Source: Juglans regia (Eukaryota; Streptophyta; Magnoliopsida; Fagales; Juglandaceae). From it: DNA of 64,000 nt. Both the position numbers and the translations under genes were made by a program. The notes beneath the pieces were generated by a model, which saw nothing but the letters and a program-made list of their open reading frames with translations, was not told the DNA's origin and searched no databases. The stretch is from NCBI RefSeq assembly GCF_001411555.2, contig NC_049912.1, positions 21,498,341 through 21,562,340 on the forward strand. The letters run 5' to 3'. Below, one piece after another: positions 9,956 to 22,673 of the stretch. Every line of letters starts with the position of its first letter. The first letter of the stretch is position 1.

Positions 9956-12900
9956 CTAACAAACCTTGCAGCTCCTCCGACAGTAACCAGGAAGTTCTGG
10001 AGATCCGAGCATATACTCTGGGTTCTTCGTGCATTCTCCAAGGGCTGCCCATCTCTCACAGCTATCATTCTGATCTGTGCAGTTTCCACCAGCTGCCAAG
10101 TTCTTGTCAAATGAGTCTACATGGATCCACTTTGTTGCTGACCATTTCTCACCTTCAAGCACAGGGCAACCTGCATGGAGACTGCTTGGGTCTGGAATCG
10201 CAGTTGGGTGAAGACTGAAGAAAAGAAGGGCATCCCCTCTCCGTGGTTTCACTAAGTAATGCCAATGTGTGGAGGACAACCAAAATCGCATCAACTTACT
10301 GTAAGCGAGCAGGTAAACTGAATGCACAAAGCAATGGTAATGTACACGGTGGCTTACCTGCAATTCCTTTCTTCGCACACTCGGACAGATTATTGTCTGT
10401 TTCAGAAGCTTTATGACGGGGATTTTCCTGTTGGCAGATATAGATAGACTTTAATAATCACAATTAGATAAAGAAAACAACCAGGTTGGCTGTAGTTCTA
10501 ACATGCTCCAAAAGTAGGAAATCTCCTAGCAAATTATTCCCCCCCTCCTGTATTATCCACACTCCCTGTATTATCCCAATAGAAGACGAAGCACTGTGTC
10601 ATCCCCACCACACATCTAATGCCCATTTATGATTTCTGTGCCCCTAACATGTACTGCTCTATATTTGATAGCTGCCTTTTTGAGAAGTATTGCCAAGCAT
10701 CTCAAAGAAGATTCTACTGCAATTATGAACATTAACTTTTTTTTTTATATATAAGAATAACATAACCTATTTCTAATGAAATGAGTATGGTGAGTATTTT
10801 AACTGACCTCTGCTGCAGGGAACACTGTTTCACCACCTTCGGTCACATCAGTTAGATACATGAGTACCGTTGCAATTCGATGTCCACCCCGAGCTATATT
10901 AACCTTGTCAGCAAAGTAATCGTAGTGTGGGTCATATTTCTGCCCATGTTCATATCTTAATACTTGTATGTCTTCCCCATTTTCTGAAATTCAACAAACG
11001 CAAATCCTGTCTAGTGCTTGTTCCATTATCAAGAGAGACAAATCATGCAGTAGACTTTATAATTTCACATATACAGGATGTACATTGATGATATTCTGTC
11101 CCACTCCTGTCTACTTTGTAACCCACATTTGAACATAGATGAAAAGGTGATTTCTATTTGGTTGTCATAATTTGATGAGTAAATTAAAGGTAAAATTATG
11201 TAACACCCCAAGGGAGGCCCAGGCCACATCTAGGACCACCGTCCAAAATGACTATTTAATAGTACAATTTAAGCCCTATTAGAATCATTATAAAGAGAAA
11301 GAACTTCTCCCTTCCAAGCAATGTTTTACAGGTATGGTTTACTGCAGGCAGCTACACCTAAGGTTTCCAAAGCAATCACATGAGGAAAAGAAGTATCAAA
11401 TCCTAAAGGGCAGTCAAAAAGACTTCTCAAAAGTCATTGAATTTTCAAAATTATATAGATTAAACATTCTGGAACTAACTGGAATCACAGATTAAAAGCC
11501 AAGAACTGATGCTACTGAGAATACACTCACATGCAACCACAATGACAACATCCCATAACAAATTTTTTTTTTTGATAAGTACATCCCATAACAAAAATTA
11601 TGGAGATCACCTTACTGCCTTCAATACAATAAAGCATACAAAAACATAAAAATGATCTGAACCAACAGTATAAACTAGGTAAAAACCTAGAATCAGATGG
11701 GAACAATCCAAGATTGATCACTCAAGGTCCCAAGTGGATTCCGATTTAAAACATATTTTAATATTCCTTTTTTATTTGAAGTTGCTTCATTTTAGGCTTC
11801 TTGAGACTTGCATCTTTATGCCTGTTGATTTTGTAAGTTATCAAATTTTTTTTTTTATAAGTAATCAAAGAGATTGTATTCATAGAACTAGGCAAGGCCC
11901 AAGTACACAAGAAGTATACATGAAAAAACGCCTAGCTAGAGGTTACAATAGAAAGGAGAAGATCATGGACACTAGATCCATTACAAACTATAGCCCCCGT
12001 CCATAGGAACAATGACTTAAAAAAAGAAAGCTTTAAGTTATCAAATTTAAACAGAGGCCCTCTCTCCTTATAACATAAATTTTTGTCTTTTTAAGGTTAG
12101 ACAACAGCTTATAGCCTACATGTAAATTAACCGATATCTTTTCTTATACCATTACATATAAAGAATAATATAATATCTAAATCTTCTTAATTCTATTAAA
12201 ACATGGCAATGTATGGATTGGGCTGAAAGTAGTGAGATCAATAGTATAAACCCAATTTCCAATTTCAAATAGATATACTGATGACTAAAACGCAACGAAA
12301 AACAAAAGGAAAGGAAAGAAACAAAAGTTAAGGAACAAAAAGAAGAGAACAAGAACAGAAAAGTCAATAGTGCTCTACTATAATTGGTTTACCTTTTGGA
12401 AGAAATGTCCAGGAAGATATCTTGTCCTCTATACCAGCAACAATAGGATCCTACAAAGAACTAAACGAGTGAGGAAGCTCCACAATTTATAGACAGCAGA
12501 AATATCAGGTAATTGAAACAGAATACTAAGCAATAATGACCCAGTCAAAAAACACAAGGTAAAAGAACCAATGACAGGTCACAGCACAATCATATAGACC
12601 AATACCAATATATCAATAGCAATGTCTTAAACTGTATCCTTCCCTATGGGGTATGCCAGGAAAATTCTCCTTGCAAAAGTGAGCATCTACAATCTTACAT
12701 GCACCCAAATACTAAGCTTCTGTTTTCAAAAGGAACACACGACATTGACCAGTGACCACTGTTAAATAAGGTAAAATGATTGAAGTTTTATCATAATTAG
12801 TGTTACCATTTTAGGGGAAAATGTTGCAAGAGGCTCAAATTCCGTTCTTGTTTTAGACAGATAATTATGGATCTCTCCTCTCTCACTACAACCTCCTCCC

Positions 12901-14104
12901 CCTTCATGTTCATCTTATTTTTTATTGATGCAATAGCTGGTATATACTAGTAACCAAAATGCATATTATTAAATTTTCAGATCACAGAAAATGAGTTCCG
13001 CACCAAACTTTAACCAAGATTAACTAGGAATTATTGTCTTGAAAAATTTCCCTAAGAAGACTGAAAGCATGATAGAAATATGGAATCAATTCAGCTCAAT
13101 GTTTATTCCTTAAGTAAAATTGATGCAATTTTCTTCCTCGTGAGAACGAAGAATCTGCAGCAACACGTGTGAGATGCCAGCAAGGATAACCCAATAATCA
13201 CTCCTAGGTCAAAATTAAAAAAGGAGAAAGACGAATCGACGATAACTATTAGGTAAGAAGCCAGAGCATGACTAAACATGCCAAACAAAGAAAATAGCAT
13301 TTATGCAAATGGATATACATAACATATTATTAATGAACGGACCAAGAATCGCAAGTAACCAAACCTTCCCCTTTGATATGAACATCCCGGAACTCGTGCG
13401 AACTTCGCTGAGCTTGCTTTTTCCGGACACGTTATCTGCGACCGCAGATCTCTTCAGCTCCGATTTCGCCTAATTAAATGCGACCAACAAATTCTAACGA
13501 CCACTAGAATCAAGTTCATATTGAAAGTTTTCTCTTCTTTTTCCGAAAGAAAAAATAATAATAATTAAACAAATGGAAGCGATGGAATTCCAATGCTACT
13601 CACGAGAGAGATCAAGTGCTCGCATTCCAAGTCTGTAAGGAAACCTTCGTAGACGAAAGCTCTGCAAAATCATCGAGTTCTTTTTGTAGAATAAGGTCAA
13701 AGCATAATGGAACAAACATATCGAATTGTTTAATGAGAAAGTGTAAGAAAAATATAAACAAACAAAAAGGAAATGAACTAAATATTGAAATCTTAGCGGA
13801 TACGCTCCTTTCTTTGGTTCAGTGGAATTGAGCGAATCATAAATTTGGAAACTAGAAGAAGCGACAGTAAACTTAAAAAAATTTCCACAAATTTTTTCTT
13901 TTTTTCTTTCAGAATTTTATCAGCAATCAAACGCGGGCAACTAGAGAGAGAGAGAGAGAGAGACCTTGGCTTCCATGAAACTTGTTTAACTTTAGCGGGA
14001 TTGATGATGGAACTAGCTGAACCAGCATAGGAGCCCAAAGATTCACGGAGAAACAACGAGATCGAAATAAAAAAGAGGAACGGAAGATGCCCAACTTTCG
14101 GCAT
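9956..14104 (-). CDS. Prolyl 4-hydroxylase with C-terminal ShKT domain (7 exons)
   Basis: Exons on the minus strand: 14104-13965, 13661-13604, 13469-13365, 12450-12393, 10983-10808, 10427-10358 and 10251-9956. All junctions are GT-AG and in frame, giving 903 nt and 300 residues. The start at 14104 gives a hydrophobic N-terminus ([19 protein letters not shown]) suited to ER targeting as a signal peptide or anchor; an in-frame ATG 33 nt upstream is possible. The 2-oxoglutarate/Fe(II) dioxygenase domain has the metal ligands His140, Asp142 (DPHYDYF) and distal His228 (SSLHAGCPV), and Lys238 (GEKWSATKW) for 2-oxoglutarate. Residues 257-300 are a six-cysteine ShKT module ending ...CRRSCKVC. The family hydroxylates proline in secretory-pathway proteins such as extensins and arabinogalactan proteins. 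The order matches the Arabidopsis P4H class that carries ShKT. Intron 4 (about 1.4 kb) has accumulated LINE debris. Confidence 0.95.
11563..11580 (-). mobile_element. 18-bp micro-insertion, an extremely truncated LINE or SINE tail
   Basis: The insert is a T run followed by TGATAAGT (on the minus strand, ACTTATCA plus poly(A)). It sits between perfect 15-bp direct repeats ACATCCCATAACAAA at 11548-11562 and 11581-11595. The tail resembles that of the LINE fragment at 11849. It lies in intron 4 of the P4H gene. Confidence 0.8.
11849..12033 (-). mobile_element. 5'-truncated LINE 3' end (185 bp)
   Basis: On the minus strand the piece runs through TTCTTGTGTACTTGGGCCTT and ATTCTATGAATACAATCTC to TTGATTACTTATAAAAAAAA, a 3' tail type common on plant L1 elements. 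It is bounded by a perfect 15-bp duplication, TAAGTTATCAAATTT, at 11834-11848 and 12034-12048. It is inserted in intron 4 of the P4H gene. A SINE sharing this LINE tail cannot be excluded. Confidence 0.78.
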
Positions 14105-15225
14105 GTGTCTTGCCTGGACGCTTGGATCACAATTCACACCAGAGCAGACGGAGGGAGGTAGTGATGGTGGAAAGTATTTTCTGGGAAAAATAAATACAAT
14201 AGCGTTGAATTTAGAACGTCGATTTTAGGTAAAAATACAAGGAACCCGTCGTTACATGCAAGTACTTGTGGAGGCGACAGGGTAGTTTAAACACGACGAT
14301 TTTTTTTCTTTGAAATTGAAAAGTGATAGATGTTTAAGATCTATAAAGTAATCTTATAAAAACAAATTTATAATATAAATTCATTAATTAAGCAATAAAA
14401 ATTTTACAATAATGAATTACATCATGTTATCTTACGTCATTAGTAAATGTATTTTGTCAAAACTTGATTCGAAATTGTTTTTTACAACGTTGTCAATAGT
14501 TTTAAGAATTCTCTTTTTTATTTTATTTTTTAATTTCTCTTATTCATATTTTTTTAATATTTTTAAATATTTTAAAAAAATATAAAAAAAATATTAATAC
14601 ACTAATAATCACTTTCTTAATTAATAAATAAAATATATATATAAAAAAAATTAAATATATAACGGTTAAAATGAGAAAGCTAATACCAATTTATGGAGAA
14701 AGGCATTGCCTTCATAACTTCATTGAAGACATCAAAAAGCCTACACTTGCAGCTCAGATTTCATTACCATTAACTTGCTACAGATGGGGTTTCAATTCTC
14801 TCTGAAGCCCAAATGGGCCAGACGAAAACTATAAGAGTAATCAGTAATGCTGTATATACTTACAATTTTACACATGTATTGAGTAAAAGCACAATTTTCT
14901 CAAATTTTTTTTTTTTTAATTTGAATTTTAAATTTTATAATCTTTAACATATCGATAGCAAACACATTAGAACGTATTGTTATAGAAGTAAAACTTGTAA
15001 GTATAAATAGCATTTTTCAAAATATAATGCCATTAGATTTCATTATTCATTACTTTGTTTTTTTCACTTTGTGTACTGTTTACCCGACACCCAACTGAAC
15101 AGGAGTTCAAAGAATCGTTTCGCTGCACTTTTTATTGAGGTGGTATACAGGGTGAACTGCTCTAAAGACTATAGAAATAATCAACATTGCTTGCAAACTG
15201 TAATCACAGTTCCAGCTATGCAATT
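14105..15225. other. Spacer between two minus-strand genes; presumed P4H promoter region
   Basis: No gene is seen. The P4H 5' UTR and promoter should lie just above 14104, but no clear TATA box was picked out. 14330-14690 is AT-rich MITE-like sequence and 14700-15225 should contain the 3' UTR of the At4g15545 homologue. Confidence 0.5.
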
Positions 15226-18200
15226 TCAGTGGACATTGCGAGTGACCAACCCCTCAAATATCTTATAAAGATCCTTGTTGTCTGGGCCAAAAATCTCATC
15301 AGCCTTGAGTAGAGTCTCCTGAAATATCCCAGAAGCATAAGTGGATGCTGGTCAGTGGTCAGTACAGTACAGGAAGTGTTAACAGCAAGAGAGAGAGAGT
15401 ACATACTTCTTTTGTTTGCTTGTGGGCATTCAATTCCTTAACATTTGCTAGAAAGGCACCAAACTGCTCGTAAGACACTCGGATCCTGATGACAGGAAGA
15501 TACAGGATCAGATGAAAAGCTCCTTCATTTGAAAGGCCTAGAACCAAATCATGAGCATATAAGCACAAAACTCGGGTTCCAGAGTTGTTAAAGTAGCTTG
15601 AGTAAACTGTTTTTTAAATTTTTTTAAAACTGCTCCCAAAAAAATTGCGAAAATCTATTTTACTTGATCAGTTGAGAAAGGGAAAGGCAATGCATAATGG
15701 GAAAGGAGGCACAATTATTTCCCAAGGGGCATAATCTGTCATGCCACATTTATTTGGATTATAAAAGCATAATGATTCAGCTGCTATCCCCATATCCGGA
15801 TCGTTTTTTCTCCGAATAAAAAGCTTTGGGTTACAAATGAACTGGAGAGTCTAGTCCAGATGAGTAAGGTTTGATCCTATTCATGAGGATGCTATATATG
15901 TTCCATTACAAAAGTAGAAAGTTTGAAACATTGTAAGCTGCTAAATGTTGCATATGGAATTCCATTAACAAAAGATACACCACTTCAGTCATACTGGACA
16001 CGTGAGCTAATTATATTAGTTTTATTGATTTTGGCATGATTTTGATAGCGCATGAATGTGTTAGAAATGGTTCGACTATTCTGGATCTCAAACTTCCATG
16101 TTTTTACCTGACTTGGCGAAAGAATTCTTTCCCATCAACCCGTGTTCTTCCTGAAACAGATTAAGATAGTGACTAATGAAATGGTATAAGAAAATTAAAG
16201 AAAAACTTTCCATAAGCAATCTACTTGCCCAAGTGCTAACCACTATGCGATCCTGTGTCAGAGCTTGATATCGAACCATGATGGCTTGAGTGCACCAAAG
16301 AAGACGTTGAATACAGCCTTGGAGACACAGGTTTAGATGTTCTTGCTGGAGACACCGATGCAGATAGGCTATGGGGGGAATCTGGAGGAGTGAGCTGAGG
16401 TGTGCCAGCTTGGGATGCTAATAGGAGGCCAAGTGAGATGCGAGGTCTTACTGCAAGGATTGGTCAGAAATCATAACTGACATGCTCAGTTGCAGGGTTT
16501 TGAAATCCATAAGCAATATAGCATAGCCTGCATATCTATCTAGGCATTAACTCGTGCAAGACACATATTGCAAACGCCTAAGGGAAGAAACTCTGATCTT
16601 TACAGCTACTCTCAAGTTATAATATGCACCTCAAGTTATAATATGCACATACCATCAGCCTCATGATCCTCTGCAAATGAATTTCCTAGTTCAGGCCTCT
16701 GACTCTGGAATGAAGAATATCTAGAATATGGAAATGTGGCATCATCGTCTGAAAAAAATAGAAAACCTATCTCAGATTAATGGTAGTATCTGCAAAATAA
16801 TATTTGAGAAACTCGGACCAAATGCATCAAATATTTGGTGTAACTTTTCATAACAAAAGCACTTTCAACCATCAAGTGCAGTACGTTTCAAAGCACATTC
16901 AAAAGTTAATCAAGCAAATATAAACTGTCAAAAGAAATGTGGAAAATTTTCTCAAAGGAATTCGAGAAACATATGGCTGTTTATGAGTACATCATTTTCA
17001 ACTTTTCTTCAGATCAGATGGCAGTGTGCTGTAAAGGTACTTCCTGCACCCAAAAACCTCTCCTTTCATAGATTGATCCAGACCTCAACCTTCGGAAAGG
17101 GGATGAAAGGGGATCTTACCATTTGGCCATGGAAGGCCATGGATGAAATAATAAGTTAAATCTCGAGCTCAAAAAATTTCCTATGAAGGGATTAAAACTA
17201 TATTTTATTTTATGAGTTTAAAGTGATTAGAAATTAATATCCATAAGTCCGCAAGTTTCATTTCCATGCACAATCAATCCACTGTTGGGATATTTATCAA
17301 TTTGATAAGCAAATAAGTAACAAACACCTAGAATCCAGCTAGGTAGGATAGCAGGAACAAAAACAAAAAGTAAAGGACCTCCTATCTGTGACGCAGAAGA
17401 TAAACTTGATTGGCTTTGTATCTTAGCAACAACCTCTGGAGCCCCGGCCTGTGGCGAAACCAGATTCAGTAATCGCAGAAACCAGATATACTAAAACAGG
17501 CAGCTAGTATTGCACTCACAATGAATAGGTTTGATGAAAATGCCACATTAAGCTAGACCAGAACTTCTTAGATTACTCACATTATTTTCATCCTCCTCTT
17601 GAAGAGATTGCACGAGTGTCTTCCTGAAGACCTCCAACTGCAAACACCCAATACAGTACGACCCCATGAGACCTCCAACTACAAAACCCGAATCTACACT
17701 CAATCATTTGTATAAAGAAAGGTGCTCGAAAAGATCTACACATATTGTTAGCTGCTACATTCGTATAGTCAGGTCCACACAAACACCTAGCAGCAAAATA
17801 GGAGGCACACACGAGTACACATTTACTTTGTCGGTAAAGCATCGGTCTTTAGGAATTAAATAAACGAAACCAAACTCACGTTTTTTTGTTCTTGTTTTTG
17901 AGGTACCAAAAAAAAGCTGTAATATACAATCAATGATATCAAATTGTTGCAGTACGAAATTGTTTCAAGCTATCATCAATTCACATTTCTCCCAACATAA
18001 TCTCTATTCAATCAAACGTAATAGAAATCTTCTTTGGTTTTAAGTAGGGGTGATTAACGGTCCGGTCGGACCGAACGGACCGACCGGACCGACCGTTTCG
18101 GTCCGGACCGGACCGGACCGAGACTTAGACCGGTCCGGTCCGGTCCATATTTTAGAGGACCGAAATCATTCGGTCCGGTCCACGGTCCACAATTTTTTCG

Positions 18201-19579
18201 GACCGGACCGGACCGGACCGGACCGAATGAAAAATTAAAAAAAAAAAATATTTTTTATATATATTTTATATATAATAATTGTACAATTAACAATATAAAT
18301 TTTTAAATATATTATTAATACTTGTTAATATTCTATAAATTAACAATATTTTATATATATCTTCATTTAATCTATCACTATTAACAATATAAAATTTTAA
18401 ATATACTATTAACACTTGTTAATATTCTATGAATTAATAAATATATAATATCAATTAGTTAATTATATAGTAATTATATAAATTAATAATATAATTTTCA
18501 TCTAATTTATTATCATTGACCATATAAAATATTTTTTTATTGAGTTTGTTACATAATCCACATTAATAAGTCACTTAGTTTAATTTAGTATTTTAAATAA
18601 ATTTTTTTATTAATTATTAAAAAAAAAAAAAAAGAGGGCGGACCGACTGGACCGGACCGGACCGGACCGGACCGATAGCTATCGGTCCGGTCCGGTCCGG
18701 AAAAATAATGGACCGAAAATTTTCGGTCCATCGCCGGACCGGACCGGACCGGACCGGACCGGCCCGTTTGCAGCCCTAGTTTTAAGAAACTTCTCATCTC
18801 ATCTCATCATTACAATTTTTTAAAATTTATATATAAAAATAAAATAAACAATTCAACTCTTTTAAATATTAAAATAAAAATAATATTAAAAAATATATAT
18901 TCTAATAATATTTTATTTAAATTTTAACAATTTATTTCATCTCATTTACAAAAATAAACGAGGCGTTAATTTAACAATTGACGGTATCAATTACCACCAT
19001 GTATCGATTCTCATTCAGTGCACCATACTACGTGGCAGTAAATAATCCAACGGACTAAAAAGCGATAATTCAGAAAATGTAGCCGTCGGTGCAAAGAATC
19101 GGCGGTACCTTGGAGACATCTCGATTAAGCTTCTTCACGGTGTTGGACAGCGAAGCGTTCTGTTTTAGCAAGCTCTCCTGCACCAAATAGAATGCCCAAC
19201 AAAAAAAAAATGATCAGTAGAACGCCCAGAAAAAAAAATGAACGAACTATACCGGGTTTTTCGTAACCAATAAGAACTGAATCGGGTTAGGGGCTGTTCG
19301 GACCTTTTCCTCGTTGGCAAGGGCGAGTTGATCGGCGGTATCGGATAGGGAGGCATCGAGATCCTCAATCTGGGCCCGGAGGTCGGCGACGAGCTGGTCC
19401 TTGTCGGCCAGTTTGGAGCGGAGGGCGGAGGACTGGGATTCGAGAGCGGAGACGCGGGTGGAGATGGCAATGGAGGTGATTTTGCGGGCCACATCGAGCT
19501 GCTCGAAAGGATCGGACGGCAGCACTTCCAACACCTCCTGGGGAAGATCGAAGTTGGGGCCACCAGAATCCTTCGCCAT
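15226..19579 (-). CDS. At4g15545-like coiled-coil protein (9 exons)
   Basis: Exons on the minus strand: 19579-19304, 19177-19109, 17637-17581, 17448-17379, 16748-16653, 16450-16241, 16150-16108, 15485-15407 and 15318-15226. All are GT-AG and in frame, totalling 993 nt and 330 residues. The N-terminus FDLPQEVLEVLPSDPFEQLD and the following VARKITSIAISTRVSALE are hallmarks of the Arabidopsis 'uncharacterized protein At4g15545' family. Residues about 45-140 are a coiled coil. The middle is Ser/Pro-rich (TPPDSPHSLSASVSPARTSK). The end carries the conserved GRTRVDGKEFFRQV, YEQFGAFLANVKELNAHKQT and DEIFGPDNKDLYKIFEGL. Molecular function is not established as far as I know. The exon 1 donor (AAG|GTCCGA) is weak but gives the right protein. 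Intron 2 (1.5 kb) holds a hAT element nested in a MITE. Confidence 0.94.
18033..18965. repeat. MITE family A copy, split by a hAT element
   Basis: The left part (TTTGGTTTTAAG, about 18034-18044) and the part from 18779 (GTTTTAAGAAACTTCTCATC) are one MITE. Its right end, reversed, reads CCTCGTTTATTTTTGTAAAT. The AT-rich core TAAAATAAACAATTCAACTC matches the many other copies of this family in the window. The hAT at 18045-18778 landed 12 bases inside the left end. Confidence 0.7.
18045..18778. mobile_element. Non-autonomous hAT element with GGTCCG subterminal arrays (734 bp)
   Basis: The left end TAGGGGTGATTAACGGTCCG and the right end, reversed, TAGGGCTGCAAACGGGCCGG form the inverted termini. 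A perfect 8-bp duplication, GTTTTAAG, flanks them at 18037-18044 and 18779-18786; 8 bp is the hAT superfamily signature. The outer 200 bp on the left and 150 bp on the right are almost solid GGTCCG/CGGACC motifs on both strands. The 300-bp centre is extremely AT-rich, with no coding capacity. It sits in intron 2 of the At4g15545 homologue. Confidence 0.9.
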
Positions 19580-20866
19580 CAGCTCTATTTTGTTTTCTCT
19601 GATTGTTTCGAGAAAGGGACAAATGTGGAAGACCGATTGGATCTACCATGAACAGAGATTGGTACGACTGTCGAGAGAGAATCTGCGCGTGTTTTATAAT
19701 TGTAAGTTAATGGTTATATTTATATATATTTTTATAATTTTCCTGTTGTTTTATAATTTAAATCTTATTAATATAAGCTTTTAAAAATATTTTATTAAGA
19801 TGTATTCTTTATTATATTTTTTTATTGTTTGATAATTTATTACTTTATAAATTTAAATTCCTTAAAAATATTTTATTAGGAAATAGTATAATATATTTTT
19901 ATAAATTTTCTATTGTTTTAAAATTTATTTAATTTTATAATTAATAGACACTACTATATTAAAAAAAAAAGTATATCGATAAAGTTTTTAATTAAAAATA
20001 AAAAATGATATCAGAAATGAAAGTTTGGGAAGAGAATAGTCGAGATAAAACGACAACACGCACACCTTCTCAATATATTTCTTTTATTAAAAAAAAACAA
20101 AAAGGGAAATTAGTCAAGTGGGTTTGAAGCCTGAAGAGGATGTTTCTATTCAGGCAGTCTTGGGCACGACAGGAGATGGGTTGGGCCGAATTGATGTTGA
20201 TAAGATTACATGTTTGGGCCTCACACTTACAACTACAGTGCTTTGGGTTTTGAATACACACATTGACATTTCATAGCTCAATCAACTCCACGACACAAAC
20301 ATTGAATTCGAAGCCCCATGTCGCCCCACATCTGACTCATACCTCCAGCAGACTGACTCGTCACGACCACATACACAAAGGTATGAACAAACAAAAAATT
20401 TCGGTGCAGTTATTTTTATGTATTTATTTATATATTAATGTAATTAGTTATATTATTTTTTTAATATAAAATAATTACTTTAATCAATCGTATCTGTAAA
20501 ATATATAAAAAAATATATAAAAATAACTACGTATGGCAGAAGTGATAAAGAAAACGTGGTTCTGATAGAAAGTTGAAGGACCTCGACTCCTATCGGCAAC
20601 AAAAATTTGAAAAATAAATACATAAAGTTTGTGTTCTACGGCATTTATTGTTATCTCGTGTGAATTTTTTTAAATATCGTAAAATAGAGTAATACTAAAT
20701 AAGTTGAAGAGATGTGTAAATTTAGTACAATTTATTTTAAAAAAAATGATTGAACCAATATTTAAAAAAAAAACAAATTGAACAGATCCCATTAAAAAAA
20801 AAAAAAAAAAAAGAAAAAAAGAATTGTAAGATTCCAAAAACTCAAATTGACTGCATAGAATAATGA

Positions 20867-21099
20867 TAGAGTTACTACCCTACTACTACCTATTTACTAC
20901 TCTTTTTATATTTGATTTTCTTTTTAATTTTTTAATTTTACTTAATGATTAAGAAAGTGTGTATTAGTAAATATTTTTTTTTAATTTTTTCTTAGTGATT
21001 AAGGATATTAAAAAAATACTTAAAAGAAAATGATAAAAAAATAAAAAAACTTAAAATGTCTTTTGGTAGTAGATAGATAGTAATAGAGTAGTAAGCCTA
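20867..21099. repeat. MITE with about 35-bp inverted termini (family D)
   Basis: The left end TAGAGTTACTACCCTACTAC, then TACCTATTTACTACTC, matches the reversed right end TAGGCTTACTACTCTATTAC, then TATCTATCTACTACC. The core is AT-rich and itself partly self-complementary. Confidence 0.78.
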
Positions 21100-21659
21100 T
21101 CACTACCCGACCGCATATATAGCAGCATCGGCACATGGATGGGGCATATATATATAAATTCTATTTGCAGACTGTAAGCGGGGACTGTATGTGCAGACCC
21201 TTTATTAAATGAGAAAAAAAATATTATTTTAGGAGAGATCTTGTTATAATTTTAAGAAATTTTAAAGATAAAATTACATAAGCTTGCATTGTAATTTTCA
21301 TTTACAGACTGTATGTAGCATTGCTTTTATATATATATATATATATATAAAGTTTGGGTTTAATATTGTTTGAAGAAAATGATGCAAGGTAGGCAGGTCA
21401 ACATTGATGGGTGAATCTGCAACACAAATTGATATAAGGCAGCTGCATTCCCCAAGGGTGACCAAAGCATCTCTAAAACACTTGAGCATAAAGAGCTTTC
21501 ATGATTCCTCCCATACACTTTAGCTTTATCCATCATTTTTCTTTTTCTTTTTTATTTTTTATTTTTTATTTTACTTTTTAATGTAGGAGGATGTTTCCAC
21601 TTTCCACTACCCCTTTCCAAAGCATTATTTGATAAAATAAAAATATTTTAATCACAAAA

Positions 21660-21797
21660 AGAATACATAAAAATAAATTCATAAATTGACATGATTTGAT
21701 GTGATATGTCAAATTATAAAATTATTTTTATTATAAAATAGATCTAACAGATTTTATAAAATCACGTCAGTTTATTAATTTATTTTATATAATCTCT
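21660..21797. repeat. MITE family B copy
   Basis: The left end (ACATAAAAATAAATTCATAA, then ATTGACATG) pairs with the reversed right end (ATATAAAATAAATTAATAAA, then CTGACGTG). It has the same size and core (TTATAAAATTATTTTTATTA) as the copy at 8751-8891. Confidence 0.75.
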
Positions 21798-22639
21798 TTA
21801 TATTTATAATAACTTTCTTTTATAAAAATGTGAATATAGGAGAAACAAGATAGCATTATTGTTTCCCTGCAATTCACTTCTTATTTTGAAAAAATAAAAA
21901 TAAAAAAGGTTCCTTTGAGCCCACGTTTTTTAAAAGCTTCTTAGATTTGTTCCCACTTTCTCTTTATTTCCTTCTTTTTTCAAATGCAATTCCATTGGGG
22001 AATTCAGTGGGGACAGAAAACAAGGTACGTACACTCATTATTCTTATAGAAGAATAGTGAAATTTAATTACTAATCTTACTCTTATATATATATATATAT
22101 TCTATTTACAAGTACATAATTGTATTAGTGATACGAAAGTCTATTACATTAAAAAAGAAAATATATTTACATTTTGAATTTTTCTTATAGTTACGATTTC
22201 AGAATAAGTAATATTTGTATAGATCGACTTATAAATAGCAAAACTTTATATATACAAGCGCAAACTTAATTTGATAATACATTATATCTTAAAAATTAAT
22301 TTTTTATGAAAGCAAGTCTAATTTGGAGCTCTTTGAGAATCACCATTTTCTTTTCTTTTTTTAAATCTTTAAGGTAGGATTTAATGACATCAAGCATGTA
22401 TTAAAATCCTTTAAAATCTGAAAAGTGAAGAAAATACATCGATCTAAAAATCGATGCTCGCATGATCTGGCGCAATGAGCAGCGACAACGCAAGCACTTG
22501 GCAACATTTTCCTAATCCAAATTCTCCGGTATTTACTGAAATTTCATAATGAGAAAGATCTCCCAATAGCTTTGTATAATCAATATCCCTGCTAGACTTT
22601 GTATTTCATGCTTTTATATCTAAAACAACTTGCTCATAA

Positions 22640-22673
<34 letters not shown>

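Noticed and set aside
11200..11260. TGTAACACCCC start, resembling an LTR end
   Set aside because: No matching end or target duplication was found within the intron.
18050..18238. Frame rich in Gly/Pro/Asp repeats
   Set aside because: It is an artefact of the GGTCCG array of a hAT element, open on both strands.
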